From: Zymomonas sp.
GTDB taxonomy: Bacteria; Pseudomonadota; Alphaproteobacteria; Sphingomonadales; Sphingomonadaceae
Assembly: GCA_027489105.1 (NCBI GenBank)
Contig: JAIYAJ010000226.1
Location: forward strand, 1-36,276
DNA: 36,276 bases
Direction: 5' to 3'
Position numbers and translations under genes: made by a program. Shown here piece by piece: positions 16,630 through 24,696 of the stretch (its first letter is position 1; every line of letters starts with the position of its first letter). The notes beneath the pieces are model-generated. The model had not been told where the DNA came from. It ran no database searches and worked only from the letters and a program-made list of their open reading frames with translations.

Positions 16630-17703
16630 TCAGGCGACCTGCTTGGCCGGATCGCGCTTGTCGACCACGGTGTGGCGGCCGTTGACGCGCTTCTGGAACT
16701 CGGGTGCCTGGGCAATCGGGTTGTAGAACTGGCGGTACCAGATGCGGCACTTGTCGGTCGGGCCGTCACCGCGCACCATCAGCGGGGCGAAACAGGCGCG
16801 CTTGTGGCTCCAGATCTCGAAATCCTGCGCGAAGGCAAGGCGGCTCGCCTCCTGATAGGCGCGCGCCATCGGGATGTCGGCCTCGGTCGCCTCGCGACCC
16901 ATGTCGACCATCAGCGCGTGCCAGACCTGGATCTTGCCGTCCTCGACCGGCGTGTGCGCGATCAGCATGTGCGTGGGGAAAGTGCCGCGCATGAAGGACT
17001 GGAGGATGGCCGGGCCGGTATACCAGGTGTCGAGCTCAAGCAGGCCCTCGCCCTCCTGCACCAGCGTGCGGTGCCCGGCGCCGAACATCTGCCACTGCAC
17101 ATGATCGTCGAACTCGTTGTAGAAATATTCGATGTCGCGCGAGCCGTGGATCGGCACGAAATGGGCGAAGTCGGTCATATTGTCGACGACCTCGATCGGA
17201 TGCTGCGGCAGCTCGCCCAGATCGTCGATCACCCAGCGGACCCAGTTGGGATTGTCCCACGCCTCGAACGGCGGCAGCTCGTGATCGGGCGCATTGCCCT
17301 CGGCATCGTGCCACATCCAGATGATGCCGGCGCGTTCGACGACGGGCCAGGTCTGGATCTGCGCGGCCGCCGGTGGCTTCTGGTCCGAATAGGGAATGTG
17401 GTTGCAGCGGCCATCGGGGCCGAAGCGCCAGCCGTGGAAGGGGCAGCGGATCGACTCGCCCTCGATTCGCTCATTGTCGAGCACGATGTAGCTGGTCTCG
17501 TTCTTGCCGAGATGCGCGCCCATGTGCGGGCAATAGGCATCGACGAGGTGCGGCGTACCGCTGTCGCCGCGATAGAGAACCATGTCGCGGGCGAAGAAGC
17601 GCACCGGCATCGGCGCGGTGCCGAGCTTCGATGCGTCGGCGATCATGTGCCAGCCGCGCGCGAAGGTGTGCGAGCCGAGGCGATATTCGGCGGTGGTTGC
17701 CAT
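16630..17703 (-). CDS. Rieske non-heme iron oxygenase, KshA-like
   Basis: A 357-residue Rieske monooxygenase alpha subunit. Cluster ligands are CPH (Cys58, His60) and CPFH (Cys87, His90). The mononuclear iron site is DNMTDFAHFVPIH with His181 and His186, the same numbers I recall for M. tuberculosis KshA, and Asp294 in QDFEIWSHK. The EIWxHK and WYRQFY segments also match KshA, which 9-alpha-hydroxylates 3-ketosteroids and so opens ring B. Unusually, 26 residues separate His60 and Cys87, about ten more than in KshA, so a different hydroxylation site is possible. ATG 17703 is nine bases after GGAG; the ATG at 17727 has no ribosome-binding site. The reductase partner KshB is not in the window. 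Confidence 0.88.
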   Translation of the reverse strand: MATTAEYRLGSHTFARGWHMIADASKLGTAPMPVRFFARDMVLYRGDSGTPHLVDAYCPHMGAHLGKNETSYIVLDNERIEGESIRCPFHGWRFGPDGRCNHIPYSDQKPPAAAQIQTWPVVERAGIIWMWHDAEGNAPDHELPPFEAWDNPNWVRWVIDDLGELPQHPIEVVDNMTDFAHFVPIHGSRDIEYFYNEFDDHVQWQMFGAGHRTLVQEGEGLLELDTWYTGPAILQSFMRGTFPTHMLIAHTPVEDGKIQVWHALMVDMGREATEADIPMARAYQEASRLAFAQDFEIWSHKRACFAPLMVRGDGPTDKCRIWYRQFYNPIAQAPEFQKRVNGRHTVVDKRDPAKQVA

Positions 17704-17752
17704 CGATCTACTCTCCTGTGTCGACATGGCCGTCGAAAGCCATTTGTCCGAA

Positions 17753-17770
17753 GAATATCATGCAATGTTC
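17753..17770. promoter_or_regulatory. Possible LysR-type binding site in divergent gap
   Basis: An imperfect dyad GAAnAT-N6-ATnTTC spans 17753-17770 in the 106-base gap between the Rieske oxygenase gene (minus) and the LysR gene (plus). Its size and position suit a LysR-type recognition site. Nothing else recognisable lies in this gap. Confidence 0.3.
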
Positions 17771-17809
17771 GACTGGAAGCCGCACTCCGCCTGTGCAAAG
17801 ATGCACGGC

Positions 17810-18664
17810 ATGGCGATCGAGTGGGATGATGTCCGGGTGTTCCAGTCGGCGGTGCGTGCCGGCGACTATAGCACGGCGGCGCGCAAGCTCGACATGGACC
17901 GCACCACGGTCGGCCGCCGCTTCGCCCGGCTCGAACGTGCCACGGGCCGTTCGCTGTGGGAGCAGACCTCTACCGGCTATCGCCCGACCGAAGCGGGACG
18001 CGCGGTCTTGCGCGCCGCGGCGGCGATGGAGCGGGCGATGGCGCGACTCGACCATGATCTCGCGCCCGAAGGCGAACGCATCGGCGGGCCGGTGCGCGTC
18101 GCTGGCACGGCGGGGCTGGCGTCGCTGCTGCTGCCGGCCTTCGTCCCCTTTCTCGACCGGTATCCGGCCATCTCGCTCGAAGTCGTCGGCGCGCGCGATG
18201 CGCTTGCCGCCATTCAGCAGCGCCAGGCCGATATCGGCTTTGCGATCGCCCGTACCAAGCCGCGCGACCTGTCGGGCCAGCGGGTGTCGTCCTTCGTCCA
18301 GACGCCCTTCGCCCGGCGCGGCACCAAGTCCGCGCGGCAGGTCGTCTGGGGCCATTCGATGATGCTCGCCAACCCGCAGCCCTGGGCGCGGCTCAATGCC
18401 GCACCCGAGGGGGGCAATTGCGTCGAGGTCGACAGCCTGTCGGCCCTGCATGATGCGGTCGGCGCGGGGCTGGGGCGCGGCTGGCTGTGGGACCGGCTCG
18501 GCGAGGCCGACGACCGGCTCGAACGCCTGGCCGATGCTGCCCCGGCGGCGGCTTCGGCGGACATCTGGATCGTGTATCGCGCCGACCTGGCCGTAGAGCC
18601 GGCGGTCGCAGCCCTGATCGACGCGGCGCCCGAGATCGTCGCGCGGTTCATCGAGGAGAGATGA
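17810..18664 (+). CDS. LysR family transcriptional regulator
   Basis: A 284-residue regulator with an N-terminal winged HTH (residues 1-62: WDDVRVFQSAVRAGDYSTAA, then LDMDRTTVGRRFARLE and the TEAG wing) and a periplasmic-binding-like effector domain from about residue 88. The start is uncertain; MAIEWDDVRVF (17810) fits the family best, though in-frame ATGs at 17801 and 17765 exist and none has a strong ribosome-binding site. It is divergent from the Rieske oxygenase gene, the classic LysR arrangement, and one base upstream of the hydrolase gene, so it may control both. The effector is unknown. Confidence 0.88.
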   Translation: MAIEWDDVRVFQSAVRAGDYSTAARKLDMDRTTVGRRFARLERATGRSLWEQTSTGYRPTEAGRAVLRAAAAMERAMARLDHDLAPEGERIGGPVRVAGTAGLASLLLPAFVPFLDRYPAISLEVVGARDALAAIQQRQADIGFAIARTKPRDLSGQRVSSFVQTPFARRGTKSARQVVWGHSMMLANPQPWARLNAAPEGGNCVEVDSLSALHDAVGAGLGRGWLWDRLGEADDRLERLADAAPAAASADIWIVYRADLAVEPAVAALIDAAPEIVARFIEER

Positions 18665-18665
18665 T

Positions 18666-19631
18666 GTGGCCGACTGGACGCATCACCATGTCCGGATCAA
18701 CGGTATCGCCATGCATTGGGTGGAGCAGGGGGAGGGACCGGCGATCGTCCTCTGCCACGGCTTCCCCCATATCTGGCTGAGCTGGCGGCACCAGATCCCG
18801 GTGCTTGCCGAGGCGGGATGGCGGGTGATCGTTCCCGACATGCGCGGCATGGGCCAGACCGAAGGCCCGGAGCACCACAGTCATTATGATGTCCACGCGA
18901 TCGTCGACGACCTGACCGGCCTGCTCGATCATCTGGGGCTGGAGGAGGCGGTGTTCGCCGGGCTCGATTTCGGGGTCTTTGCGATCTACGATCTGGCCTA
19001 TCTCCACCCGCAGCGCGTCCGCGCGATCATCGCGCTGGAGAATCCGGCCTATCCGGATTCACCCGACAAGGCGCCGCTCGCCGAGGCGGCCGAATGGGCG
19101 CAGGAGCATTTCGTCCATATCGACTATTTCCGGCCCGTCGGTCCCGCCGATGCGGCGCTGAACGCTGCGCCGCGCGAGTTCCTCCGCAAGGTGCTCTACG
19201 CGCTGTCGGGCGACTTCCACTATCTCGACGTATGGAAGAACCCGCCGGGCATGGCCTATCTCGACGCGCTGCCCGAAACGCCGCCGCTGCCCTGGGCGTG
19301 GTTCTCCGAATGGGAGCTCGAATGGTACACCGCCGACTATGCCCGGAGCGGTTTTACCGGCGGGCTGAACTGGTATCGGGCGATGGACCTGCGCTGGTCG
19401 CAGCGCGCGGCCTGGCGGCACCGGCCGATCGACCGGCCCTTCTTCTTCATCGGCAGCGAGAATGACGTCGACCTGGAAGCCTGGCATGGGGATGACCCGC
19501 TGGGCGCCATCCCCCGCCAATATTCCGACGTCCGCCGCATCGAGATGCTGCCCAAGGCCGGCCACCTCATCCAGCTCGAACGCGCGGACGAGGTCAGCCG
19601 GCTGATGCGGGAGTTCGTCGAAAGCCTCTGA
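18666..19631 (+). CDS. Epoxide-hydrolase-like alpha/beta hydrolase
   Basis: A 321-residue alpha/beta hydrolase of the epoxide hydrolase/haloalkane dehalogenase branch. The oxyanion motif HGFP is at 31-34, the nucleophile is Asp101 in AGLDFGVF, and the base is His300 in KAGHLIQL. GLNWYRAM carries a lid tyrosine usual in epoxide hydrolases. It starts at GTG 18666, seven bases after AGGAG and one base after the LysR stop. Its stop abuts the stop of the convergent gene with no base between them. A paralogue lies at 20373-21431. Hydrolysis of a steroid epoxide, or of a C-C bond in a ring-cleavage product, is possible. Confidence 0.9.
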   Translation: MADWTHHHVRINGIAMHWVEQGEGPAIVLCHGFPHIWLSWRHQIPVLAEAGWRVIVPDMRGMGQTEGPEHHSHYDVHAIVDDLTGLLDHLGLEEAVFAGLDFGVFAIYDLAYLHPQRVRAIIALENPAYPDSPDKAPLAEAAEWAQEHFVHIDYFRPVGPADAALNAAPREFLRKVLYALSGDFHYLDVWKNPPGMAYLDALPETPPLPWAWFSEWELEWYTADYARSGFTGGLNWYRAMDLRWSQRAAWRHRPIDRPFFFIGSENDVDLEAWHGDDPLGAIPRQYSDVRRIEMLPKAGHLIQLERADEVSRLMREFVESL

Positions 19632-20192
19632 TTATTCGGCGGCTTCGGCCTGCACGGTGAAGGGCAGGCAGACCTCGTCGAAGCCGAGGACATGGGCGAC
19701 GCGGCCGAGACCCACCCAGGCGGCGACCGAGTTGGCCAGGTCGGCGATCTCCGCATCGGAGAAGGCGGCCCGGGCCTTGGCCCAGAATTCTTCGTCGCTG
19801 GCGAGCGACTTGGGCTCGGTTCCGAAGCGTTCGGCGAACTCGATCGCCAGCCGCTCGCGGTCGCTGTAGATCGGCGAGGTGCGCCATTCGGTCACGGCAG
19901 CGTAAAAGGCCTCGTCGGGGGCAGGGCCATTGTCGACCACCGTGCCGCGCGTGCCCGTGCCCGAGAACATGCCGCCCAGATCGCGCGCCGCGCGGAACTG
20001 CTGGCAGATGGTGCAGCCGTTGATCTCGGCCGTCCGCGCGCGGGCGCCCTCGAACTCGCGCAGCGACAGCTTCGAGTGGCGATAGACCGCGAAACTGAAG
20101 GCCCCGCCGGCCTTCATGATTTCGGGCGCGAGATTCTCGGTGGCATAGCCATAGGGGTCATGGGCCTGGGCTGCCGGAACGTCGATGCGCAT
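19632..20192 (-). CDS. Carboxymuconolactone decarboxylase/AhpD-like protein
   Basis: A 186-residue all-helical protein of the CMD/AhpD superfamily. The CxxC motif is CTICQ (about residues 60-64), followed later by GRVAHVLGFD with the conserved His. These are the proton-relay and redox positions of AhpD-like alkylhydroperoxidases, so a peroxidase or disulfide-based role is plausible; true decarboxylases of the family usually lack the CxxC. It has its own GAGGAG ribosome-binding site and is divergent from the hydrolase at 20373. Its function in the pathway is unknown; perhaps it protects against peroxide made by oxygenases. Confidence 0.86.
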   Translation of the reverse strand: MRIDVPAAQAHDPYGYATENLAPEIMKAGGAFSFAVYRHSKLSLREFEGARARTAEINGCTICQQFRAARDLGGMFSGTGTRGTVVDNGPAPDEAFYAAVTEWRTSPIYSDRERLAIEFAERFGTEPKSLASDEEFWAKARAAFSDAEIADLANSVAAWVGLGRVAHVLGFDEVCLPFTVQAEAAE

Positions 20193-20325
20193 GCTGGACT
20201 CTCCTCTTCATCCTCGTGCGATTTCGGGCGTCTTTCGTCCGGGCCGTCCTCGCGACGTCGTGCGCGACTCCTCCGGACCCTCTTATTCGCCCGCGCAGAC
20301 TATAGCATCTTGCGGCCCTGTCCAA

Positions 20326-20341
20326 CTTCGGTGCTACGAAG
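20326..20341. promoter_or_regulatory. Inverted repeat in divergent gap
   Basis: The 180-base gap 20193-20372 separates the divergent CMD-like and hydrolase genes. An inverted repeat CTTCG-GTGCTA-CGAAG lies 31 bases before the hydrolase start, and an AT-rich patch ACTATAGCATC at 20299-20309 may be a -10 region. No ATGCGYA box is present here. Confidence 0.28.
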
Positions 20342-20372
20342 GGCGGCAGGAAGAGCAGGATAAGGATCAGAT

Positions 20373-21431
20373 ATGCGAGACGAACTCGCGATCCGGGAAC
20401 GCAGAATATCGGTCGGCGACGGGCTGAACCTCAACGTCATGGAGGCGGGCGATGGCCCCTTGATGCTGATGATCCACGGTTTTCCGGGGCTCGCCTATAG
20501 CTGGCGCCACCAGTTGCTGCCCTTCGCGCGCGCCGGCTTCCAGGCCGTTGCCATCGACAGCCTGGGCTATGGGGCGAGCGATCGCCCGGCCGATCCGACG
20601 CTGTACGACTCCGCGCACATGCAGAGCTATCTGACGGCACTGCTCGACCATTATGGCGCACGCGACGCCGTCGTCATCGGGCAGGATTTCGGGGCGCAAT
20701 ATGCCTGGAACATGGCGGTACGGTCACCCGAGCGGGTGCGGGCGCTGATCGCCACCATCCCCTATGATTATGACCTTGCGGGACGCGCCATGCTGGGTGA
20801 CCGGCCCCGCCAGGCGGAGGGGGAGGGGCCGCGACCCGACATGGCGTCGCCCGACCATCCGCCGTCGCTGCGCTTTGCGGAGATGGCGAAGGCGCATTTC
20901 GTCCACTTCCATTATTTCCAGACGGTCGGCCCTGCCGACCTCGAACTGGGCGGCGCGCTCGCCGATTATCTGCGGCGCAGCTTCCACGCGCTCAGCGCAT
21001 CGGGCGACCTGTGGGCGTGGAAAGCGCTGCCGTCGGAGGGCACCGGCTATCTCGATGCGCTGCCAGCGGCGCCGGACCTGCCCTGGTCCTGGCTCAGCGC
21101 CGGGGAGTTCGCCGAATATGTGCAGCGCTACGATCACCAAGACATCGACCGGCGGATGATCGGGGGACTCAACTCCTATCGGACGGCGGACGCCAATTGG
21201 GAGATCGGCCGGGCCTGGGCCGATGCCGACGTCACCGTGCCGACGCTCATGCTCTACGGTGCCGCCGATCCGTCCTTCGGCTTCTTCCCCGACTGGGAGG
21301 CGCGGCTCCGCCGCCGGGTTCCGGGGCTGGTCGACATCGTCGCGATCGAAGGGGCCGGGCATCTTGTCCAGCAAGAGGCACCCGAGGCGTTCAACGCGGC
21401 CGTGCTGCGTTTTCTGGAAAGATTGTCGTGA
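20373..21431 (+). CDS. Epoxide-hydrolase-like alpha/beta hydrolase (second copy)
   Basis: A 352-residue alpha/beta hydrolase with the same plan as the protein at 18666-19631: HGFP at 35-38, Asp105 nucleophile in IGQDFGAQY, GGLNSYR in the lid (Trp of the first copy replaced by Ser), and His330 in GAGHLVQQ. Both share AHFVHFHYF/EHFVHIDYF and YLDALP segments, so they are paralogues. It is about thirty residues longer than the first copy, mainly through the DRPRQAEGEGPRPD insert around residue 145. AAGGA lies upstream of ATG 20373. A four-base GTGA overlap couples it to the TIM-barrel gene. The substrate is unknown. Confidence 0.9.
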   Translation: MRDELAIRERRISVGDGLNLNVMEAGDGPLMLMIHGFPGLAYSWRHQLLPFARAGFQAVAIDSLGYGASDRPADPTLYDSAHMQSYLTALLDHYGARDAVVIGQDFGAQYAWNMAVRSPERVRALIATIPYDYDLAGRAMLGDRPRQAEGEGPRPDMASPDHPPSLRFAEMAKAHFVHFHYFQTVGPADLELGGALADYLRRSFHALSASGDLWAWKALPSEGTGYLDALPAAPDLPWSWLSAGEFAEYVQRYDHQDIDRRMIGGLNSYRTADANWEIGRAWADADVTVPTLMLYGAADPSFGFFPDWEARLRRRVPGLVDIVAIEGAGHLVQQEAPEAFNAAVLRFLERLS

Positions 21432-22243
21432 GCCGCCGCTTCGCCGGGCATCTGGGGGTGCGGGGGCCGGATGCGCCCTTGCTGCAACATATGAGCGGCT
21501 CAGCCGATCCGATCGAGCAGATCCGCCTGATGGCGGAACTCGGCTTTGCCGGCGTGTTCGACAATTACCTGCTGCTGCGCGACGATGCGGATCAGGCACG
21601 GATCGGCGCCGAGCTTCGGCGCCTGGGCATGAACATGGGCTCCTTCGTTCATGATCCACTACGCTGGGACCAGCCGGCCTGGATCGACGGGACGGCGCTC
21701 GCCTCGCTCGACCGGACGATCGCCGCCGCTGCGCGCAGCGGGGCCGCTTCGGTCACGTGCATCACGGCGGGGTGCGGCGATCCGGCCGCCGATCGGCAGG
21801 CCATGGCGGACATGCTGCGCCGCGCCGCAGACCGCCTGCCGCCCGACGGCCCCATGCTCTGCGTCGAGGCGACTCATCCCGCTTTCGCGCCGGGCCTGTT
21901 GAACGAGCAGGTCGAGGACGCGCTGGAGGTCGTTCGGATGGCCGATCATCCCAAGGTGCGGCTCGCGCTCGATCTCGGTCATGGCGCGCTGCATGGGCGC
22001 GATCCGGTCGAACTGATCGGTCTCGCGGCCGGCCTGATCGGCAACGTGCAGCTTGCGGACATCCCCGGCCGCGTCGAGCCGGGGGCGGGCAGCCTCGACT
22101 GGCAGGGAGTTTTCGCGGCGCTCGATGCGGCCGGCTATGCGGGATTGCTCGAACTGGAATGCGAACCCTCGGAAAAGGAAGAGGCCGGCGAGCGCGCGAT
22201 GATCGCGCGGCTCGCCGGCCTCGGTCTTGGCCGGGCGGCTTAG
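21428..22243 (+). CDS. Sugar phosphate isomerase/epimerase-like TIM-barrel protein (second)
   Basis: A 271-residue AP-endonuclease-2-type TIM barrel. Possible metal ligands are the Glu in LCVEATHPAF, Asp and His in ALDLGHGALHG, VQLADIPGR, and the Glu of LLELECEPS. This is the hydroxypyruvate-isomerase-like pattern. The start GTG at 21428 overlaps the hydrolase stop (GTGA). The TAG stop overlaps the stop of the convergent TonB receptor by four bases. Together with the protein at 12987 this makes two barrels of one superfamily in the locus, yet the two are not close in sequence. The role is unknown. Confidence 0.86.
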   Translation: MSRRFAGHLGVRGPDAPLLQHMSGSADPIEQIRLMAELGFAGVFDNYLLLRDDADQARIGAELRRLGMNMGSFVHDPLRWDQPAWIDGTALASLDRTIAAAARSGAASVTCITAGCGDPAADRQAMADMLRRAADRLPPDGPMLCVEATHPAFAPGLLNEQVEDALEVVRMADHPKVRLALDLGHGALHGRDPVELIGLAAGLIGNVQLADIPGRVEPGAGSLDWQGVFAALDAAGYAGLLELECEPSEKEEAGERAMIARLAGLGLGRAA

Positions 22244-24573
22244 AAGGAGAAGCCGACGTCGATGCCGTAGGTCGCCGGATCGCCGTAGGAGATCGCCTGG
22301 TTCGGATAGCCGGTGAGGATCGAGCCCGATCCGATCACGAAACCGGGATAGCGCTTGTCGAACACATTCTTGCCCCACAGCGCGATCGAGATGTTGCGGC
22401 CATCGCCGCGATCGATCGTGTAGGACAGGCGCGCATCGACTATGCCAAAGCTGTCGTTGACCGGCGCATCGCGGCCGAAGGGCACCGACGGGCCCGCGCC
22501 CGCCGTGGTGTAGACCTTGTCCTTCCAGGTATAGTCGGCGTGCGCGGCGAGCGTGCCGTCGCCGATCGTCGCGATCGTCCAGTCACCCGACAGGCGTACG
22601 CTGTGCTTGGGCGTGAAGGGCAGGACGAAATATCCGGTGATGTCGTCGCCGACCTGCACTGGCGAGGTGGGGTTGACGGCCGGATCGAAGATCGAGCCGG
22701 CCGGTGCCCGCACGCTCTTGATGGTTGCATCGGTATAGGCATAGCTCGCCGTCAGTGTCAGGCCGCTGATCGGAACGGCGGTCAGATCGGCTTCGAGGCC
22801 CTTCACCGTGGCGCGACCGACGTTGAAGGTGTCGGCGAGCGAGGCGTCGACCGGATCGGCCGAAATGTCGAGCTGCAGATTCTTATATTTGGCCAGGAAG
22901 CCCGCGAGGTTGAAGCGCAGGCGCCGGTCGAGCAGGTCGGTCTTGATGCCCGCTTCCCAGCTTGTCACCGTCTCCGGATTGAAGGTGCGGGTGAAGGTCG
23001 GCGAGGCCTCGTTCGAGCCGCCCGCCTTGTAGCCGGTAACGACCTTCGCATAGAGCGAGACATTGTCCGCCGGGCGGTAGGACAGGGTCAGTGCCGGGTT
23101 GAATTTATTGTTCTTCACATTGGTCGCCCCGACCACCGAACCCAGCGGCACGGTGAAGCCCGCTCCGTTGAAGCCGCGGAAGACGAGCGGGGAGGTTTGC
23201 CCGATGAAGAAATTCTGCGTCCGGACGCGATCGGCCGTGCGCTTGTCGCTGGTGTAGCGACCACCCACCGTCACGTCGAACTTGCCCTCGGCGAAATCGG
23301 GCGTCCAGGTCAGCTGGCCGAAGATCGCCTTGGAGGTCGACCTGGCGTTGGTCAGGCGGTCGACCAGCACCAGCTGGTTCGGGGTACCCGTTCCGATGTC
23401 GGCGTTGAGCAGATGGTCCGACTTCTCACGGAAATAATAGACGCCGACGACATATTTGAACTGGTCGAAATTGCCGACTGCCTGGAATTCCTGCGTGTAG
23501 GTCTTCGACCCGATCTTGTCGTAACTGAAGAAGGGCGCGAGGAAGGCCTCGACATAATCCTGATAGGTCTTGACCCGGATATTGCGGTAACTGCTCAGCG
23601 AACGCAGCGTCAGGCCGTCGGTCGCCTGCCATTCCCCGACCAGCGTCTGCCCGTCCGACTTGACATGGCTGTAGGGCAGATAGACCGGCCGATAGGTCCG
23701 CTCCACGTCCGAGCTGTAGCCGGGGAAGAGGAAGGGTGCGAAAGCGTTTTCGGTGACATAGCGAACGGGCGTGGTGCGCTGGTCGCTATAGTCGGCCGCA
23801 TAATCGACGGTGACCGTGTCGGTCGGTTCCCAGCGTATGGCGCCACGCACGGCATATTTGCGATCGGCCTGGAAGTCGTTCGCGTTCGGCACGCCGGCCG
23901 TGTTGCTGGCGTTCTTCGCCCAGCCGTCACGGTTCGAATAGAGGCCGGTCAGCTTCACCTTGAAGTCGCCGAACTGCGGCAGATCGACATTGGCGAGGAC
24001 GCGCCGATAGCCATAATTGCCGACCGAAGCGAGGCCGCGAATGCCGAGTTCGCCGCTCGGCTTGCGGCTGATGATGTTGACCGCGCCGCCCGTGGTGTTG
24101 CGGCCGTAGAGCGTGCCCTGCGGACCGCGCAGCACCTCGACCCGCTCCACGTCTGCAAGGTCGAAGGTCGATGCCTGGGGACGAGACTGATAGATGCCGT
24201 CGACATAGAGGCCGACGCCGCCATCCTTGGTGATCAGGTTGGGATCGCCGATGCCCTGGCCGCGCATGAACAGCACCAGCGTCGTGGACGAGCTGGGATA
24301 GGGTGCGAAATAGAGGCTGGGTGCCGCCTGCACGACGCCGCGCAGATCGGTGATTCCCGATGCCTGGAGCGCATTGGCGGTCAGCGCGGTGATCGCGATG
24401 GGGGTGCGTTGCAGATTCTCGGCGCGGCGCTCGGCGGTGACGACGATATCCTCGAGGCCGTCATTGCTGGCGCTCTCGTCGGCGGCGGGCGTCGTCTGCG
24501 CGTGGAGCGGCGCGAGCGCGGCGGCTGCAAGGGCGATAACGGACGCGCGAAGGAACTTGGATGCGATGGTCAA
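22240..24573 (-). CDS. TonB-dependent outer membrane receptor
   Basis: A 777-residue TonB-dependent receptor. A signal peptide (MTIASKFLRA, then a hydrophobic core ending at LHAQ, residue 26) is followed by a TonB box EDIVVTA (about 41-47), a plug domain with RGVVQAAPSL and RGPQGTLYGRNTTGGAVNII, and a 22-strand barrel ending in the terminal aromatic GIDVGFSF. The start is TTG 24573, because AGGGAGGGG sits just before it and the signal peptide then begins correctly; an ATG at 24630 has no ribosome-binding site. The plug and barrel resemble the pesticin/FyuA-like sphingomonad group. It probably imports the hydrophobic substrate of the locus. Confidence 0.94.
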   Translation of the reverse strand: MTIASKFLRASVIALAAAALAPLHAQTTPAADESASNDGLEDIVVTAERRAENLQRTPIAITALTANALQASGITDLRGVVQAAPSLYFAPYPSSSTTLVLFMRGQGIGDPNLITKDGGVGLYVDGIYQSRPQASTFDLADVERVEVLRGPQGTLYGRNTTGGAVNIISRKPSGELGIRGLASVGNYGYRRVLANVDLPQFGDFKVKLTGLYSNRDGWAKNASNTAGVPNANDFQADRKYAVRGAIRWEPTDTVTVDYAADYSDQRTTPVRYVTENAFAPFLFPGYSSDVERTYRPVYLPYSHVKSDGQTLVGEWQATDGLTLRSLSSYRNIRVKTYQDYVEAFLAPFFSYDKIGSKTYTQEFQAVGNFDQFKYVVGVYYFREKSDHLLNADIGTGTPNQLVLVDRLTNARSTSKAIFGQLTWTPDFAEGKFDVTVGGRYTSDKRTADRVRTQNFFIGQTSPLVFRGFNGAGFTVPLGSVVGATNVKNNKFNPALTLSYRPADNVSLYAKVVTGYKAGGSNEASPTFTRTFNPETVTSWEAGIKTDLLDRRLRFNLAGFLAKYKNLQLDISADPVDASLADTFNVGRATVKGLEADLTAVPISGLTLTASYAYTDATIKSVRAPAGSIFDPAVNPTSPVQVGDDITGYFVLPFTPKHSVRLSGDWTIATIGDGTLAAHADYTWKDKVYTTAGAGPSVPFGRDAPVNDSFGIVDARLSYTIDRGDGRNISIALWGKNVFDKRYPGFVIGSGSILTGYPNQAISYGDPATYGIDVGFSF

Positions 24574-24601
24574 TTTCCCCTCCCTTGGGTGGCTTATATT
24601 G

Positions 24602-24609
24602 TTCGCGAA
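24602..24609. promoter_or_regulatory. Short palindrome before the TonB receptor start
   Basis: TTCGCGAA is a perfect eight-base palindrome 29 bases upstream of the TTG start, between the ribosome-binding site and the larger inverted repeat at 24638-24677. A possible minus-strand promoter TTGATT (24631-24636) with CACTAT 17 bases further on would place it near the transcription start. Weak evidence. Confidence 0.25.
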
Positions 24610-24637
24610 TAGTGGCAGAATATGCCGCATAAATCAA

Positions 24638-24677
24638 CGCTCTGCGTAGAACATCCTTTGATCTGCTACGCAGAGCG
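24638..24677. promoter_or_regulatory. 12-base perfect inverted repeat upstream of the TonB receptor
   Basis: Arms CGCTCTGCGTAG (24638-24649) and CTACGCAGAGCG (24666-24677) are perfectly complementary with a 16-base spacer. Each arm contains TGCGTA, the core of the boxes seen at other promoters. The repeat lies downstream of the SDR stop (24697) and upstream of the receptor start (24573) on the minus strand. It may be an operator, or a terminator/attenuator: on the minus strand the second arm is followed by TTGATTT, which is only a poor T tail. Confidence 0.6.
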
Positions 24678-24696
24678 CCAATGGCCTGAAATCGGG

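Noticed and set aside
16630..17703. The symbol kshA
   Set aside because: The iron-site residues fit, but the Rieske loop is about ten residues longer than in KshA and the reductase gene is not nearby, so only a KshA-like call is made.
21757..24612. A 951-codon plus-strand open frame
   Set aside because: It runs antisense to the TonB receptor and into the TIM-barrel gene. The translation is Arg/Gly/Asp/Ala-rich without any domain, as expected of the complement of GC-rich coding sequence, whereas the opposite strand encodes a complete receptor.
24573..24630. ATG 24630 as start of the first TonB receptor
   Set aside because: It would put 19 residues in front of the signal peptide and has no ribosome-binding site. 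TTG 24573 has a strong one and gives a proper signal peptide.
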